Source: Polytrichum commune (taxonomy: Eukaryota > Streptophyta > Polytrichopsida > Polytrichales > Polytrichaceae). From it: DNA of 64,000 nt. A program made the translations under genes and the position numbers. Numbering within the stretch: position 1 is the stretch's first letter; the number at the start of each line of letters is the position of its first letter. The DNA lies in assembly GCA_950295325.1 (NCBI GenBank), contig OX485804.1, forward strand, positions 12,154,001-12,218,000, given 5' to 3'. Under the pieces are notes generated by a model that was not told the DNA's origin, ran no database searches, and saw only the letters and a list, made by a program, of their open reading frames with translations. Shown here one piece after another: positions 32,061 to 42,810 of the stretch.

Positions 32061-32829
32061 ATTGGTTATAGATGCCTCAACCTTACCTAGATTTTATACA
32101 AGACGTGTGAATCTTTAGTGAGTACTTGAATTTTATCCTATTAAAATAGTATTATAAAAAATCAAATATCTAATTCTTGATGTTAAGAACACATAAATAA
32201 ATGTTGAATAATAAAAATACAATCGAGACAAATGTTATATATTTATCATAATCAACTCTACATATTTTATCAAAGGATCTTACCATACAATCCTTCCATA
32301 GGATCCTATGATGGGATTCAACATGTTATAGTTTTGGACTTGGACTCTATCCAATTTTACTCAAATATGTGTTGTTTTTTCTTATGGAAAATTAGCATGT
32401 GGGCTTGCTGGTCAAAGTGTGGGGCATCAATGACCGTTGTTGCAACCGTTGATATAGATTAGTTGTAATTGAAAATATCAAGTGTTGCTTTATGAAATGC
32501 ACCCCCCCCCCCAAACAAATATGTATATATTATTGAAAAGTTTTTGATGTCATCATTGGAATCACCCCCAACACTAGGTAGAAGGTCGACACCAAACGCA
32601 AAGCGTAAACTGATGAATCTAGAATGGTTTCTATATTCTAAGCACATGATCGAACCTCATTGTGACACGTGTTTTTTTTGATGTATGTCGCTAGCTACAA
32701 GTTTTGCCATATACTACTCATTTATAGAAGTCCTACTTGAAGACCTTGAGTGACCACTTAAAGCCCACACACACCTGCTACCTCATCTCTCATGCATCTC
32801 TTAAGAATCTATCCTCCCCAAGCACACTC
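32061..32829. other. Unannotated AT-rich sequence
   Basis: Contains a run of 11 C near 32502-32512. No gene or repeat partner was recognised. Confidence 0.35.
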
Positions 32830-32837
32830 ATTGTCAC

Positions 32838-33241
32838 CAGTGTTCAAGATTGAAGTCTTCAATGCCCTTCAAACGCGATTTGGCCCTTCAAAATATACCT
32901 CTCTCAAAATAGCCCTTCAAAACGCAACCTCAAATTGAAAATGAAGACATCACTTGAAGTCCTCAGTATAATTTGCCCATCACAAGAACCAACAAGCGTA
33001 GGGCATTGTTACTACAAGAAGTGGAGTTACAAGGTTGATTCTTAATTCTTCACATTGTACTAGAAACATGTACCATATAATTCATACACAAGTTTAATAC
33101 AAGTTTTGTATTTCATTTTTGTATTCTTGGATTGACCGGGGGATTGACGTCTTGGATTTGAACCGGCCCTTCAATTGAAGGGTTGAAATTTGAGAGCCCT
33201 TCAAAATGAAACTCATATGAGGGCTTCAATCTTGAACACTG
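32838..33241. mobile_element. hAT-type non-autonomous element
   Basis: 404 bp. TIR CAGTGTTCAAGATTGAAG against CTTCAATCTTGAACACTG, a perfect 18-bp match. It is flanked by an exact 8-bp duplication ATTGTCAC (32830-32837 and 33242-33249). The CAGTG start and 8-bp duplication define hAT. The interior has repeated GCCCTTCAAA words near both ends. No transposase. Confidence 0.95.
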
Positions 33242-33338
33242 ATTGTCACAATGCCACTTGAAGTTTGCATCAGAGAGTGCGCTCTCGTTCCTCACTATTC
33301 TATTCTATTGCTATCCGCACAACTTGACAAGCTTAAAG

Positions 33339-33472
33339 ATTATTCAGATCCATAACAATGTTCTGTGGGGTTGACAGTGTTACAGGGAATATTCCATACT
33401 CCCCACATCCATGCTAGAATATTCCCTGAAATACCTCCAGCCCCACAAAACACTATTATGGATCCGAATAAT
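33339..33472. mobile_element. Foldback MITE
   Basis: 134 bp. ATTATTCAGATCCATAACA on the left pairs with TATTATGGATCCGAATAAT on the right, and an inner GGGAATATTC pairs with GAATATTCCC. Arms of about 55 bp with a short loop. Confidence 0.75.
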
Positions 33473-33619
33473 GTTATGAGATGGACTAACATCACACAAT
33501 TTTACATTGAGCAGCTAATTAATTGAGATCGTTAAAATCAGCACACATACCCATGTTGACTCGAGGAGCATCTACTAGAATCAAGTATAATCAGAAAGAA
33601 GATGATGGCAATTCATTAA

Positions 33620-33852
33620 CCCTTAAAGGACAATGCTGCCCCATGGGCTTGGTATTATTTTGGGAGAATCTTGTTCAAAACTTCTACTCCATTGCACCAA
33701 ATGGGGTTTTTAGAATGCCAAATCGAGCGCCTTAACAATATCTATACTTCTTTAGAATAGAGCCTATGTAAATTAATTGGTTAATCATGCTTAAAATGAA
33801 TTTTAAAAGATATTTTGGGTGTGGTATCGGGAAAGCATATGTCCTTTAAGGG
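33620..33852. mobile_element. piggyBac-type non-autonomous element
   Basis: 233 bp with TIR CCCTTAAAGGACA on the left and its exact complement TGTCCTTTAAGGG on the right; similarity continues as (TA)TGCT..CCC. It is flanked on both sides by TTAA (33616-33619, 33853-33856). CCC-starting TIRs with TTAA target duplication are the hallmark of piggyBac. No transposase; a CT microsatellite and TA run follow just outside. Confidence 0.75.
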
Positions 33853-34170
33853 TTAAGAGGTCCTCTCTCTCTCTCTCTCCATATAAGTTATATATATATA
33901 GATACGTTTGTTAGACACCCTAAAAGCATTTAAGTGTCAGAGGATCCAACAGCGGTCCGGGAAACGAGGATTCCTTGCACACATGGAGCCTGCCAAACTT
34001 TGTTGGAACTGGCTACAACTAATGCTCGCTCCTCAATGTGTAATTTATATCAAAAATTAATAGCACTATATATGTATGGCTGCATCATATACAATGATGG
34101 TGAGGACCGTGCAATGCTCAATCATAGTAGAGTTATCCGTAAACGTAAAGCAGATGGAACCATGGATTTA
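33853..34170. other. Sequence between two elements
   Basis: An open frame (+, from 33934) of about 78 codons precedes the Harbinger MITE and is continued only by MITE sequence. It contains no recognised domain, but may be a fragment of older coding DNA. Confidence 0.25.
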
Positions 34171-34670
34171 GGGCCACTTCACACACGAGCCAAGAGCCGT
34201 GACCATGAAATCGTGAGAGCCCAAAGGAAAGTGTCCAAAGGCCGTCCCCGCACACCTCCAAAAGCGTGTAGTGTGGTCATGGACCCTCAAGTGTCGTGTG
34301 AAGTCATATGTGACCGGGCCCTCAACCGAATGCTATTTCAATGAACGTCTATTCATGCGGGCCCTCACACATGATACGATAGAATAAACTAACGGTTGTG
34401 AATGTTCAGAGTGCCGTGGTCTCCTGGTTTTGTGTTAGGCCTACCTCCAAGAGGTGGTTTTGAAAATAATCCAAGTGACCATGAAGCATGATCCATTGGA
34501 TGTCATCGTAGGAATCGATGTAGACTTTTACATCCATCTTGCATTCACATACTCCGTAGGTCCCTCAGGTGTAGTGTGAAGCAAACTTGGACCGGCTCCG
34601 CCTTTTCCACCAATGCGAGTGCTCGAAGTGTAATGGTCACAAGCTCTCAATCTCATGTGGGAAGTGGCCC
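34171..34670 (+). mobile_element. PIF/Harbinger-type MITE family B, copy 2
   Basis: 500 bp. Starts GGGCCACTTCACACACGAG after TTA (34168-34170) and ends GGGAAGTGGCCC before TTG (TTA with one change). Full-length member, closely related to 37242-37751. Confidence 0.8.
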
Positions 34671-34679
34671 TTGGGAATA

Positions 34680-35105
34680 GGCAGAGCCGGTCCAAGTTCG
34701 CTTCACACTATGCTTGAGGGACCAATGGAGTATGTGAATGCAAGATGGATGTAAAGTCCACATGGATTCCTACATGGCATCGAATGGATCATGTTTCATG
34801 GTCTCTTGGATTATATTCAAAAACCACCTCTTGGAGGTAGGCCTCACACAAAATCACTGAGAGACTATGGCACTCACAATTGTTGCTTTATTCTATTTTA
34901 TCATGTGTGAGGGCCCGCATGAAGAGAAATTCATTGAAATAGCATTTGGTTGAGGGCCGGTCACATATGAGTTCCGACTACACTTGAGGGTCAGTGACCA
35001 CACTACATGAGTTTGGAGGCATCTTGGGTCGGCCTTTACACACTTTCTTCTGGGCTCTCACAACTTCATGGTCACAACTCTTGGCTCGTGTGTGAAGCAG
35101 AGCCC
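34680..35105 (-). mobile_element. PIF/Harbinger-type MITE family B, inverted partner
   Basis: A reverse-oriented B element missing one terminus, 10 bp from copy 2. Together they form an inverted repeat with arms of about 425 bp. The outer end reads GTGTGTGAAGCAGAGCCC. Another B-type right end (GTGAAGTGGCCC then TTA) occurs at 35424-35435, so 34171-35435 may be one composite element with TTA at both outer borders. Confidence 0.75.
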
Positions 35106-35400
35106 TACATTGGGTGCCCATACCCATGCCCATGCCCACCCATGCCCATGGGTTTTGGGTGGGCATGGGTGCAATATTATTGTTCATGGGTTGGCATGGG
35201 TGGGCATGGGTGGGGCACGATTACACAATCATACAAGACACATTACACAATTACACAATACACATTACACAATTTTTGAATACATGGGCGCAATTTGAAT
35301 AGCATGGGTGGGCACATGTCATGCTATGTGTGGGCATGGGTGGGCATGGGTGGGCATAGGTCACTGCTGATGGGCATGGTCTGGGTATGGGTGCAATTAA
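35106..35400. repeat. GGGCATGGGT-type low-complexity repeat
   Basis: Irregular tandem copies of TGGGCATGGG and its complement CCCATGCCCA, with an ATTACACAATTACACAAT segment in between. Open frames here are by-products of the repeat. Confidence 0.85.
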
Positions 35401-35813
35401 AAAGGAAAATGTTGGGCTCTGGTGTGAAGTGGCCCTTAGAGGTTCACATTAATGCTAATCACACCGGCCAAAACCATGATGATCCCCAAATACTTCTTCG
35501 CACTTGTTGTGTGTGTACATGTATATATATATTTACAATACACACATGTTGCGGCCCGGCCCTTAGAACCGTGTCCCTTGTAAATTCCCTAATTCTAGGT
35601 CTATAAAATTAGGAGAGTGCATTAAAGCTGCGATCTCTGATAAGTAGTCTTCCTCATCACATGAGGCTCACTGGGGCAGTTGATTGTGCCCACACCGGCT
35701 CCGAATTCGTATTGGCTCGGGCGCCCTCGGTCCACATGGGCGGTCAGGTGGGTTCCCTTCCTTGTGATTGGCTAGCAGGGCCCAATCCCGGATTCACCCC
35801 CCCCCACCCAAAC

Positions 35814-36181
35814 TAGAGTAGAGGCACCTATTCCCGATCTGGACCCCATCGGCAATCAATCCATAGGGTACCTAAATTTCGATCGGGCTGGAACCAATCT
35901 TGCCATGACCAGATGTCCTGGTTTTGAGTGCTACAGTGAGGAGGAACGAGCGGGTTGAAACGAGCAGTCACGGCTGACTCTAGACACTGGTGATATGTTC
36001 GGGCCAGCTCTTGGGTTTAGAAAGTTCACAGTAATTTCAGTGGAAGGGATGAAATTACTTCAAAATTTGTAGTCCTCTTAATTTCTGTCTTCCTACACGG
36101 GAAAAACTTGGCACCGTCTTATACTGCTTCGGATCTAGCACGTAATCTCTTTAGTGATCAGGTATGGGCGCATGTACTCTA
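35814..36181 (+). mobile_element. MITE family F, copy 3
   Basis: Ends AGAGTAGAGGCACCTATTCC and GGTATGGGCGCATGTACTCT. Forms an inverted pair with copy 4. Confidence 0.7.
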
Positions 36182-36238
36182 TTACACGAGCGTTGTTCTA
36201 ATCTTAGCTTAGTGATGAGCAAGGTGAAATGACCGTTG

Positions 36239-36598
36239 TAGTAGAGGCGCCCATGACCGAGCACTTAAGAGATTTTGCGCCGCGTTTGGAGAAGTATAAG
36301 GTGGTGCAAATTTTTTTCCGTGTAGAAAGATAGAAATCAGGAGGATTGCAAATTTTTTGGTGATTTTTTCTTTGAATCGAAATTACTTTTTGAAGCCAAA
36401 AGTTGGTCCAAGCATATCACCAATGTCCAAAGTCTATCATAACCGTTCATTTGGAGACAAATCTCTCCTCACTTTAACATTCAAAACTAGGGACATGATT
36501 CCGGCCTAGTTGAAATTTTGTCCCAACCCGTTCAAAGTTCTGGTACCCTTTAGATTCCACATGGGATCTTGGTTGGGAATAGGTAGTTTGACTCTAGT
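36239..36598 (-). mobile_element. MITE family F, copy 4
   Basis: Reverse orientation, starting TAGTAGAGGCGCCCATGACC, 57 bp from copy 3. The pair can fold into a hairpin with arms of about 350 bp, although the arms have diverged. Confidence 0.7.
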
Positions 36599-36916
36599 TA
36601 CCAATGAATCGCTTTTGGCTGCCATTGAGTTTACCATTTTATATGCATTCTTATATGGAGTAGGATACTTTGATGCTCAAATTAGGAAGACTCTACTATA
36701 AAAGTAGGGGTTTGCTTACTTGCACATTTGAAAAAATGTAACTAATTGTTTACAAAGAATAAAACTACCAAACAACTTGCATTCCTCACCTTTTCCTTTA
36801 CTCCATCTCTAGAAGAAGAAGAAAAACATGGCAAAAAAAATTTAAGCCACTATTTCTAACCAAATCAACTTTAATTTTTACCATTTTCCATATTTCTACC
36901 TTACTTAGTGTGTTTT

Positions 36917-37770
36917 TCACATTCTCTGACTCCTACCCATTAGATTTATTAAAAAAAAACTTGTGTCGCATTAGCAAATCTACGATGAAACATATGCAAA
37001 AACTAGACTAAGATTCAAACCTCCCCTAGTTTAGTTACAATTATCAATAATGTATGTTTGTTAATTTCTTACATAGGTCCTCCCAGTCATGTTCATTATT
37101 GAGTGTAAAGTAGTTATTAAAACTTGAAGACATGGCCCAGTCTCTTTTAAACACATATCTTTAAGAGGTTTGCACAATGATCCTCACCGAACCACATACC
37201 AAGCAAATATGGGTATAAGATGAAGAAAACGAACCACTTAAGGGCCACTTCACATACACACCAAGAGCCGTGACCACGAAATTGTGAGAGACCAAAAGAC
37301 AAGTCTGAAGGCCATCCCAACACACCTCCAAAATCATGCAGTGTGGTCACGGACCCTCAAGTGTAGTGTGAAGCCATATGTGACCGGGGCCTCAACCAAA
37401 TGCTATTTCAATGAATTTCGATTCATGCGGGTCCTCACACACAATAAAATAGAATAAACCAACAGTTGTGAGCGTTCAGAGTGTCATGGTCTCCTAGTTT
37501 TGTGTTAGGTCTACCTCCAAGAGGTGGTTTTTGAAAGCAACCCGAGTGATCATGAAACAAGGTCCATTCGATGCCATCGTAGGAACCCATGTCGACTTTA
37601 CATCCATTTTGCATTCACATACTCCGTCGGTCGGTCGGTCCCTCAAGCGTAGTGTGAAGTAGCGAACTTGGACCGGCTCCGCCTTCTCCACCCATGCGAG
37701 TGCTTGAAGTGCAATGGTCACGGGCTCTCCGTCTCGTATGTGAAGTGGCCCTAAGACCCATCTACCTTAG
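36917..37770 (+). repeat. Dispersed repeat family D, copy 2 (split)
   Basis: Family D sequence at 36917-37241 resumes at 37752 with TAAGACCCAT. Compared with copy 1 (CCACTTAAGACCCAC) the break is exactly at TAA, the insertion point of the MITE at 37242-37751. Confidence 0.8.
37242..37751 (+). mobile_element. PIF/Harbinger-type MITE family B, copy 3
   Basis: 510 bp. Starts GGGCCACTTCACATACACAC and ends GTATGTGAAGTGGCCC, with TAA on both sides (37239-37241, 37752-37754). Its insertion into a family D repeat is confirmed by the uninterrupted D copy near 800. Contains a short GGTCGGTCGGTC expansion near 37630. Confidence 0.92.
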
Positions 37771-37771
37771 G

Positions 37772-37895
37772 AGAATTCATGGAATATACCTCAAATTCAT
37801 AAAGAAAAGCCAAAAGATGCCAACATGTGATTGGTTGCACTTGGAACCCTAGGATTTGACTGATCATGCCCTAAAATCTCCCGGGACACTGTGGG
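37772..37895 (+). repeat. Dispersed repeat family C, copy 5 (partial)
   Basis: The right half of family C, ending AAAATCTCCCGGGACACTG. Confidence 0.6.
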
Positions 37896-40819
37896 CCCTT
37901 AACACTATAGGTAGGGCTTCCTTCAATTTGTCGCCTCTCGCCTTCGGATGGCTACCCTCGTCACCAATGAACGGGTAGTGCCGGCATTTAGTTACAAGCT
38001 TGCCGGTTGATTTTGAGAATTTCCGAATGCAATTGGAAAGTTTAGGAAGGGGTTCTGGAAGAAAATCAAGGTTTACGGAAATGGGCCGATTAGAAGAAGA
38101 AAAAAATGCCGGCATTAAGGCAAGCTGCCCTATAGTATCCACGGCAAATTACCGATTGAAAAATGATTTTCACAGCAGGCAACCGACCAAATATATATAT
38201 TTTAGGTAATTTTTTCAATACTATGCATAGTTGGAGACTATGCCTTGTTGGCTTCTGGTTTAGGGTTACTTGCTTCCCGCCACAGCTTCCATTCTGCATC
38301 AGTGGAGCTTGCATTTTTGTTTGCATTATGAGTTTTTGAGTTCTAGAATTGTTGGATTGTTGAGTGACAATAGCTTCAAGAGGTTGATACTAACGGCAAT
38401 GGTACGCAAATTTCGTGATTTTTCAATACTAACTAGCCTCCGGATAATACTTGGACCCTTTTGTGGTGCTTGTATTTTCCGAAGGCTAAATCCTTAGCCC
38501 TAATATGGTAGGGGCTTTGCCAAGTTCAACTCCTGCTAAGGATATTATTTAGACGGAAAAAAATGAAGAGTGAATGCCCACATTATTTAATCCTAAACAC
38601 TTGAAAAAAAAATAAAAAAAAATGACAATGACACATCCACCACCAAAATATAAAACCGGCCCCACTTTAGACCTTTCGGAAATTGCATAAATGAAAAAAC
38701 AAATGTCGGCTAATTGCCTTAAAACATTAGAAAATGGGGGCTATCAACCGATAAATTTTGCACTCTCTAGGCCCACTTCCAAGTAAAAATTGAAAAATCC
38801 GAGCCACCTCCAGAAAGCTCGGCAATTAGCCGTTTTCTCTACAGAACTCCCCAGACTCTGCTCGTCACGTGTGAGTGTGGGGGTATGAATTCCGGGTCCC
38901 AGAACTGCCACTCAAAATGTCAGCTGCTGCCCTGCCTATTATGTCGCTGTGAGAGGGAATCGCCCATCCATCACTCGACAGCTTTAACTTTAAAAAAGTA
39001 AGAAGCAAAACGAAACCGACCGAAAAAAAAAAACACTTAAACCTATAACAATAGGTTTGTGGCGTCTCCTTTCCAAACGGCTCCACCCATGCTTGATTCA
39101 GGGTCTTGGAGGATCGATTCCGAAAGATGACCTTCGCATAACAGACATCAAGCTTCTTCAGAGCTTGCGGTGGTGGGTCTGCGACTTTGTCAAATGAAAT
39201 TTCCAGATGATTTGGAACTGCTCCTTTAATTTGTGTCAATAGAATGGATTTCTGCAAAATTTGAAGCTGACTATATTGATTCGACCGGCAATCGTGTTTA
39301 TCGACCGCCCTTAATTAGGTTGTTTCCGGCCTTCTAATGTCAAGCAACATACTGAGATGCTCCCAAAATCCATGCCCCACAGTCTACTTATAGTAACCAC
39401 CCCGGGCACATGCATATAATCAAGATTGGGATTTAAGGTCCACACTAATCGCAAATGGTTTAGGTGACTGCTGTAGGCTTTGAAGGTGGCTCCCCCTCAA
39501 AAGCCTTTGGTGCCGTCCCCTACATGTGTCATTATGGACGTTGGTCTTGGCCAAAACCACTGAACCTATGTTCGGGGAAAACCGACGGCTAGTTCATTAT
39601 CAGCCGATGGATTTCCCCTCATGGCCGGTCCAAATTTCCAACCATCGGATGGCAATCCGACTGTAATTTCAATCCTCCGGCAATTAGCCGATGGACCAGA
39701 AAATGTCCTGGAAATGTAGCCGATTCTTCTTGTGAGTTACTAGATTTCAACCGGAAGCATCTAGAGCGCTATTTGTCTGGGGCATCTGATGATGAACTTG
39801 AGGAAGTACCCTAAACCTTAAACTTTTTGAATTATGCAACCTTTCCACGATCAAATCCAATTGCTTCTATGAAGAATTGGGGGACCCTTGGCCTTCAAGC
39901 GGTGAAGGCATTGCTAGGTTCAATTCCTGCCAAGGATATTAACTCTTCAAATTTAAAGTTTTGAACATGCCTTTTCTTTTCACTTATTCAAGATTTTGTA
40001 CTAAAAAATGATTTCTAATAACTTTTCATACCTTTTTTAAACAATTAGTGCCGATATGAATTCCATTTAATCAGATATTGGCCAATGAAAATTTGAAAAT
40101 ATAGGCAATTGGCCGATTGATTTTACAAAAGACCGGCTGTTGCCGATGTAAATTGGAAAAAATCCGACCCTTCGTAGCAACTACCGGCAATTAGCCACTA
40201 ACTAAGGCTTCAAAAACTTCCCGAACTCTGCACTGAACCATGTGTGCCATGGATAACCAACAGTCATTCACACATTATAGGCCTAATAAATAATTCACTT
40301 ACACACTAACTGCCTCGGTTGGGAGTCGGCCCATTTTTTGAAAGTGGAACTCTTAGCTGAAGTTGAATTTTGGTATGTAGACTGCATGTTATTTCAAAGT
40401 TTTTTTGACGTTTTTTTGGGGTTGAATGAAGAAAGAGATATATTTGGATGCATTATTATTTTTAATCATGTTTTTAACGTTAAAATAGGTGACATAGTAA
40501 TGGTTATCTTTCCATGGCATTCGACCTCTTTTGAGTGCAATAAATGCAGTTGATAATCTCACCAAATCTTGTACGAATCTACTCTACTGCCATTTTAACA
40601 ATGAGGTGAAGACAACCACGTCAACCTCACTTTGTAATGGCCCATATTCAAAGCGAATACATGCAGGCTTCTTAAGCGGTCGTATTGGTGTGCCTAAAGT
40701 GGTTAGTGTTGAGTAAATGTTGAGCATTGACTCTTCATCGCTAACCCAAACAAAGAGACACCGTGTGATTCCTTCAAATAGAAATATATACTATCGAAAT
40801 CCCAGAAACTGTCATGATA
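37896..40819. other. Composite repetitive region rich in GGCAATTAGCC words
   Basis: Words such as CGGCAATTAGCCGATGG recur at about 38710, 38820, 39675, 40105 and 40185 in both orientations. The segments 38480-38890 and 39840-40260 are diverged direct copies (both contain CTGC.AAGGATATT and AACTC..CAGACTCTGC-like words). A 130-codon frame on - (39257-38865) has a protein-like composition (Lys/Asp/Val-rich, then a hydrophobic segment) but no recognised family. The element type is unknown. Confidence 0.4.
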
Positions 40820-41195
40820 CACTAAATATGATTTTTAGTGTCACCAATCCTAATCGTCTTGCTCAATACCAATTGTAAACCACAGTGTAGTGTCACCAAC
40901 TCTAAATGTTAACCCAACATTATTCGTCATTCCTTGTGAATTTCTCAGGGGATTATACATTTCCAGTGTGGCAATTACTGTCACTTACCAAGTGATCTTT
41001 CATCCAGATTTCAATCATCCATGACAATATTTCATCACAAGTTGCTGACAAGAGAAGGTTTGGTTCTGGCCAACAGATGTACTCAACTCCATCATCCATG
41101 ACAGTATTTGTTCACTTATCCACAAAGAAGTGTCATCCAAAAAGTCACCACAGTGACATAAACTACCCTATGACACTAAAATACCATATTTAGTG
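40820..41195 (+). mobile_element. TA-flanked MITE family A, copy 5
   Basis: 376 bp, full length. Left CACTAAATATGATTTTTAGTG, right ACCATATTTAGTG, with TA at 40818-40819 and 41196-41197. The best-preserved member for defining the family. Confidence 0.9.
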
Positions 41196-41558
41196 TAGTT
41201 TACACTTTACAATTATTATTATGTTTTATTACTTTCAAACAAGGAACACGAAATGTGCACATGACTTTGTCCGAAAGAGTGCGGATGAGCCCAGACCATG
41301 AGGAAGGTAGGGTTTCGGCTAACGGATGAACTCGTATTTCGGCCATCATCCATGACAATATTTGTTCACTTATCCACAAGAAAGTGTCATCCAAAAAATC
41401 ACCACAGTGACATAAACTACCCTATGACACTAAAATACCATATTTAGTGTAGTTTACACTGCATCCATTATTATTTTTTATTACTTTCAAACAAGGGACA
41501 CGAAATGTGCACATGACTCTGTCCGAAAGAGTGCAGGTGAGAGGGCAGGCCATGAGCA
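41051..41558 (+). repeat. Tandem duplication of MITE 3' end plus flank
   Basis: Unit 1 (41051-41300) and unit 2 (41301-41558) are direct copies about 250-254 bp apart. Each contains the last 110-145 bp of the family A MITE and the same outside flank (TTACTTTCAAACAAGG, GAAATGTGCACATGACT, GTCCGAAAGAGTGC). Because flank and element are copied together, this is a segmental duplication and not a second insertion. Confidence 0.9.
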
Positions 41559-41854
41559 TGGCACTGTTGGGTGGTACACTGGCAAGTGAAGTGAAGTAGT
41601 TTTCGGGGCCGCTTGGTTTTATAAGGGATTGTTTAATACTAGGAAACATGATGCCATGTGGGATGCACGAGCCACCAGTGTTAAAAATAACATATGTATG
41701 TCAACCTTCGCTTCGTACTGCAAGGACCCCCCCGGCCCTCCTCCATTGTATGTGGTCCGTGTGTGTGTGTGGGGGGGGGGGGGGGGGGGGGAGAAATTCG
41801 GGCATAATGGGGTCGAGATTCGAGTGTTTTCAAGACCGACCGGTTTGAGGATTT

Positions 41855-41938
41855 GGGCGAACCAACCCATACATTTGTTCCTTGTTGGATGCCTAAATCC
41901 TTGCCTTCATGGAACCAGTGTACGGGTTGGTTCGTCCC
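41855..41938. repeat. Short foldback repeat (family Z), copy 2
   Basis: GGGCGAACCAACCCATACA pairs with TGTACGGGTTGGTTCGTCCC. Confidence 0.65.
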
Positions 41939-42018
41939 AGTCTCATCAGAGCATGTTCACAGCATTGCTAAGGGAAACCCGGCGGTTAGCCTCCCACCTC
42001 CTCCATTGCATGCGGTCC

Positions 42019-42117
<99 letters not shown>

Positions 42118-42170
42118 GCATAATCGGGTCGAGAGTCGAGTGTTTCCAAGACCAACCAGTCAGCGGATTT

Positions 42171-42253
42171 GGGTGAACCAACCCATACCCTCGTTCCTTG
42201 TTGGATGTCTAAACCCTCGCCTCCAAGGAACCAATGTATGGGTTGGTTCCCCC
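42171..42253. repeat. Short foldback repeat (family Z), copy 3
   Basis: GAACCAACCCATAC pairs perfectly with GTATGGGTTGGTTC, and GTTCCTTG pairs perfectly with CAAGGAAC further in, around a loop of about 23 nt. The most stable of the three copies. Confidence 0.7.
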
Positions 42254-42304
42254 TAGCCCCGATCAGAGCATGCTCACATCACTGCTCAAGGAGAACCGGC
42301 GGTT

Positions 42305-42523
42305 AGGTACAAATGAACCGGCCGAGTTTGAGAAATAACCACCGGTTGAAGTTGGAGACTTCATGAGAATTACCGGTCGTTTTAGAGGAATTTATAGAAG
42401 GAACATACCTCAAATGAATGAAAGCCAAACCGGAAGAATATGTCAACATGTAACCGGCTAGATTTAGAATCACTCGGATCTTGACCAACTATATATGCCC
42501 AAAAACCTTCCTGGGCACTGGTT
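42305..42523 (+). repeat. Dispersed repeat family C, copy 6
   Basis: Contains GAGTTTGAGAAATAACC and GCCCAAAAACCTTCCTGGGCAC. Confidence 0.65.
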
Positions 42524-42810
42524 CACATGTTATCAATACATGGTTCCGCAACGGGACCAATGTTGGGTTTAGTCCAAGAGCTGGGCCCACGCGTCAGGGC
42601 CAATTGCTATTGTGTCGTTGGTTTGTTTGGAAAGCTCTCCTTGGTTGGAATAGTTTGAGTCTATTGCGGCCCCACTTTTAACTCATGTATTAAAGAATCG
42701 ACTGCCAAGAAGACCTCATGATCTTTGGTCAAATAGGATCTTACTTTCAACTATTTCTATGGGAAGCCTTGTGGATTGTACGATATTGGGTTTCGATCAC
42801 GGGACACATA

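Larger units (their letters stand above)
41735..42300 (+). repeat. Two tandem units with expanded microsatellites
   Basis: Unit 1 (41735-41990) and unit 2 (41991-42300) share CCTCCTCCATTG.ATG.GGTCCG, a TG tract, GGGCATAAT.GGGTCGAGA, the family Z hairpin, and a final GAGCATG.TCACA segment. Unit 1 carries a TG then G tract. Unit 2 carries about 14 TG units and about 33 GA units (42021-42112). Arg/Glu-repeat open frames here are artefacts of the GA tract. Confidence 0.85.

Noticed and set aside
35106-35400. Met/Pro/His-rich open frames
   Set aside because: Produced by the GGGCATGGGT low-complexity repeat in three frames.
38865-39257. 130-codon minus-strand frame as a host gene
   Set aside because: Lies in a repeat-dense region, has no recognised family, and ends in a His/Thr-rich low-quality tail; kept only as a remark.
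41946-42256. Arg/Glu- and Ser/Leu-repeat open frames
   Set aside because: They arise from the GA/CT microsatellite read in different frames.
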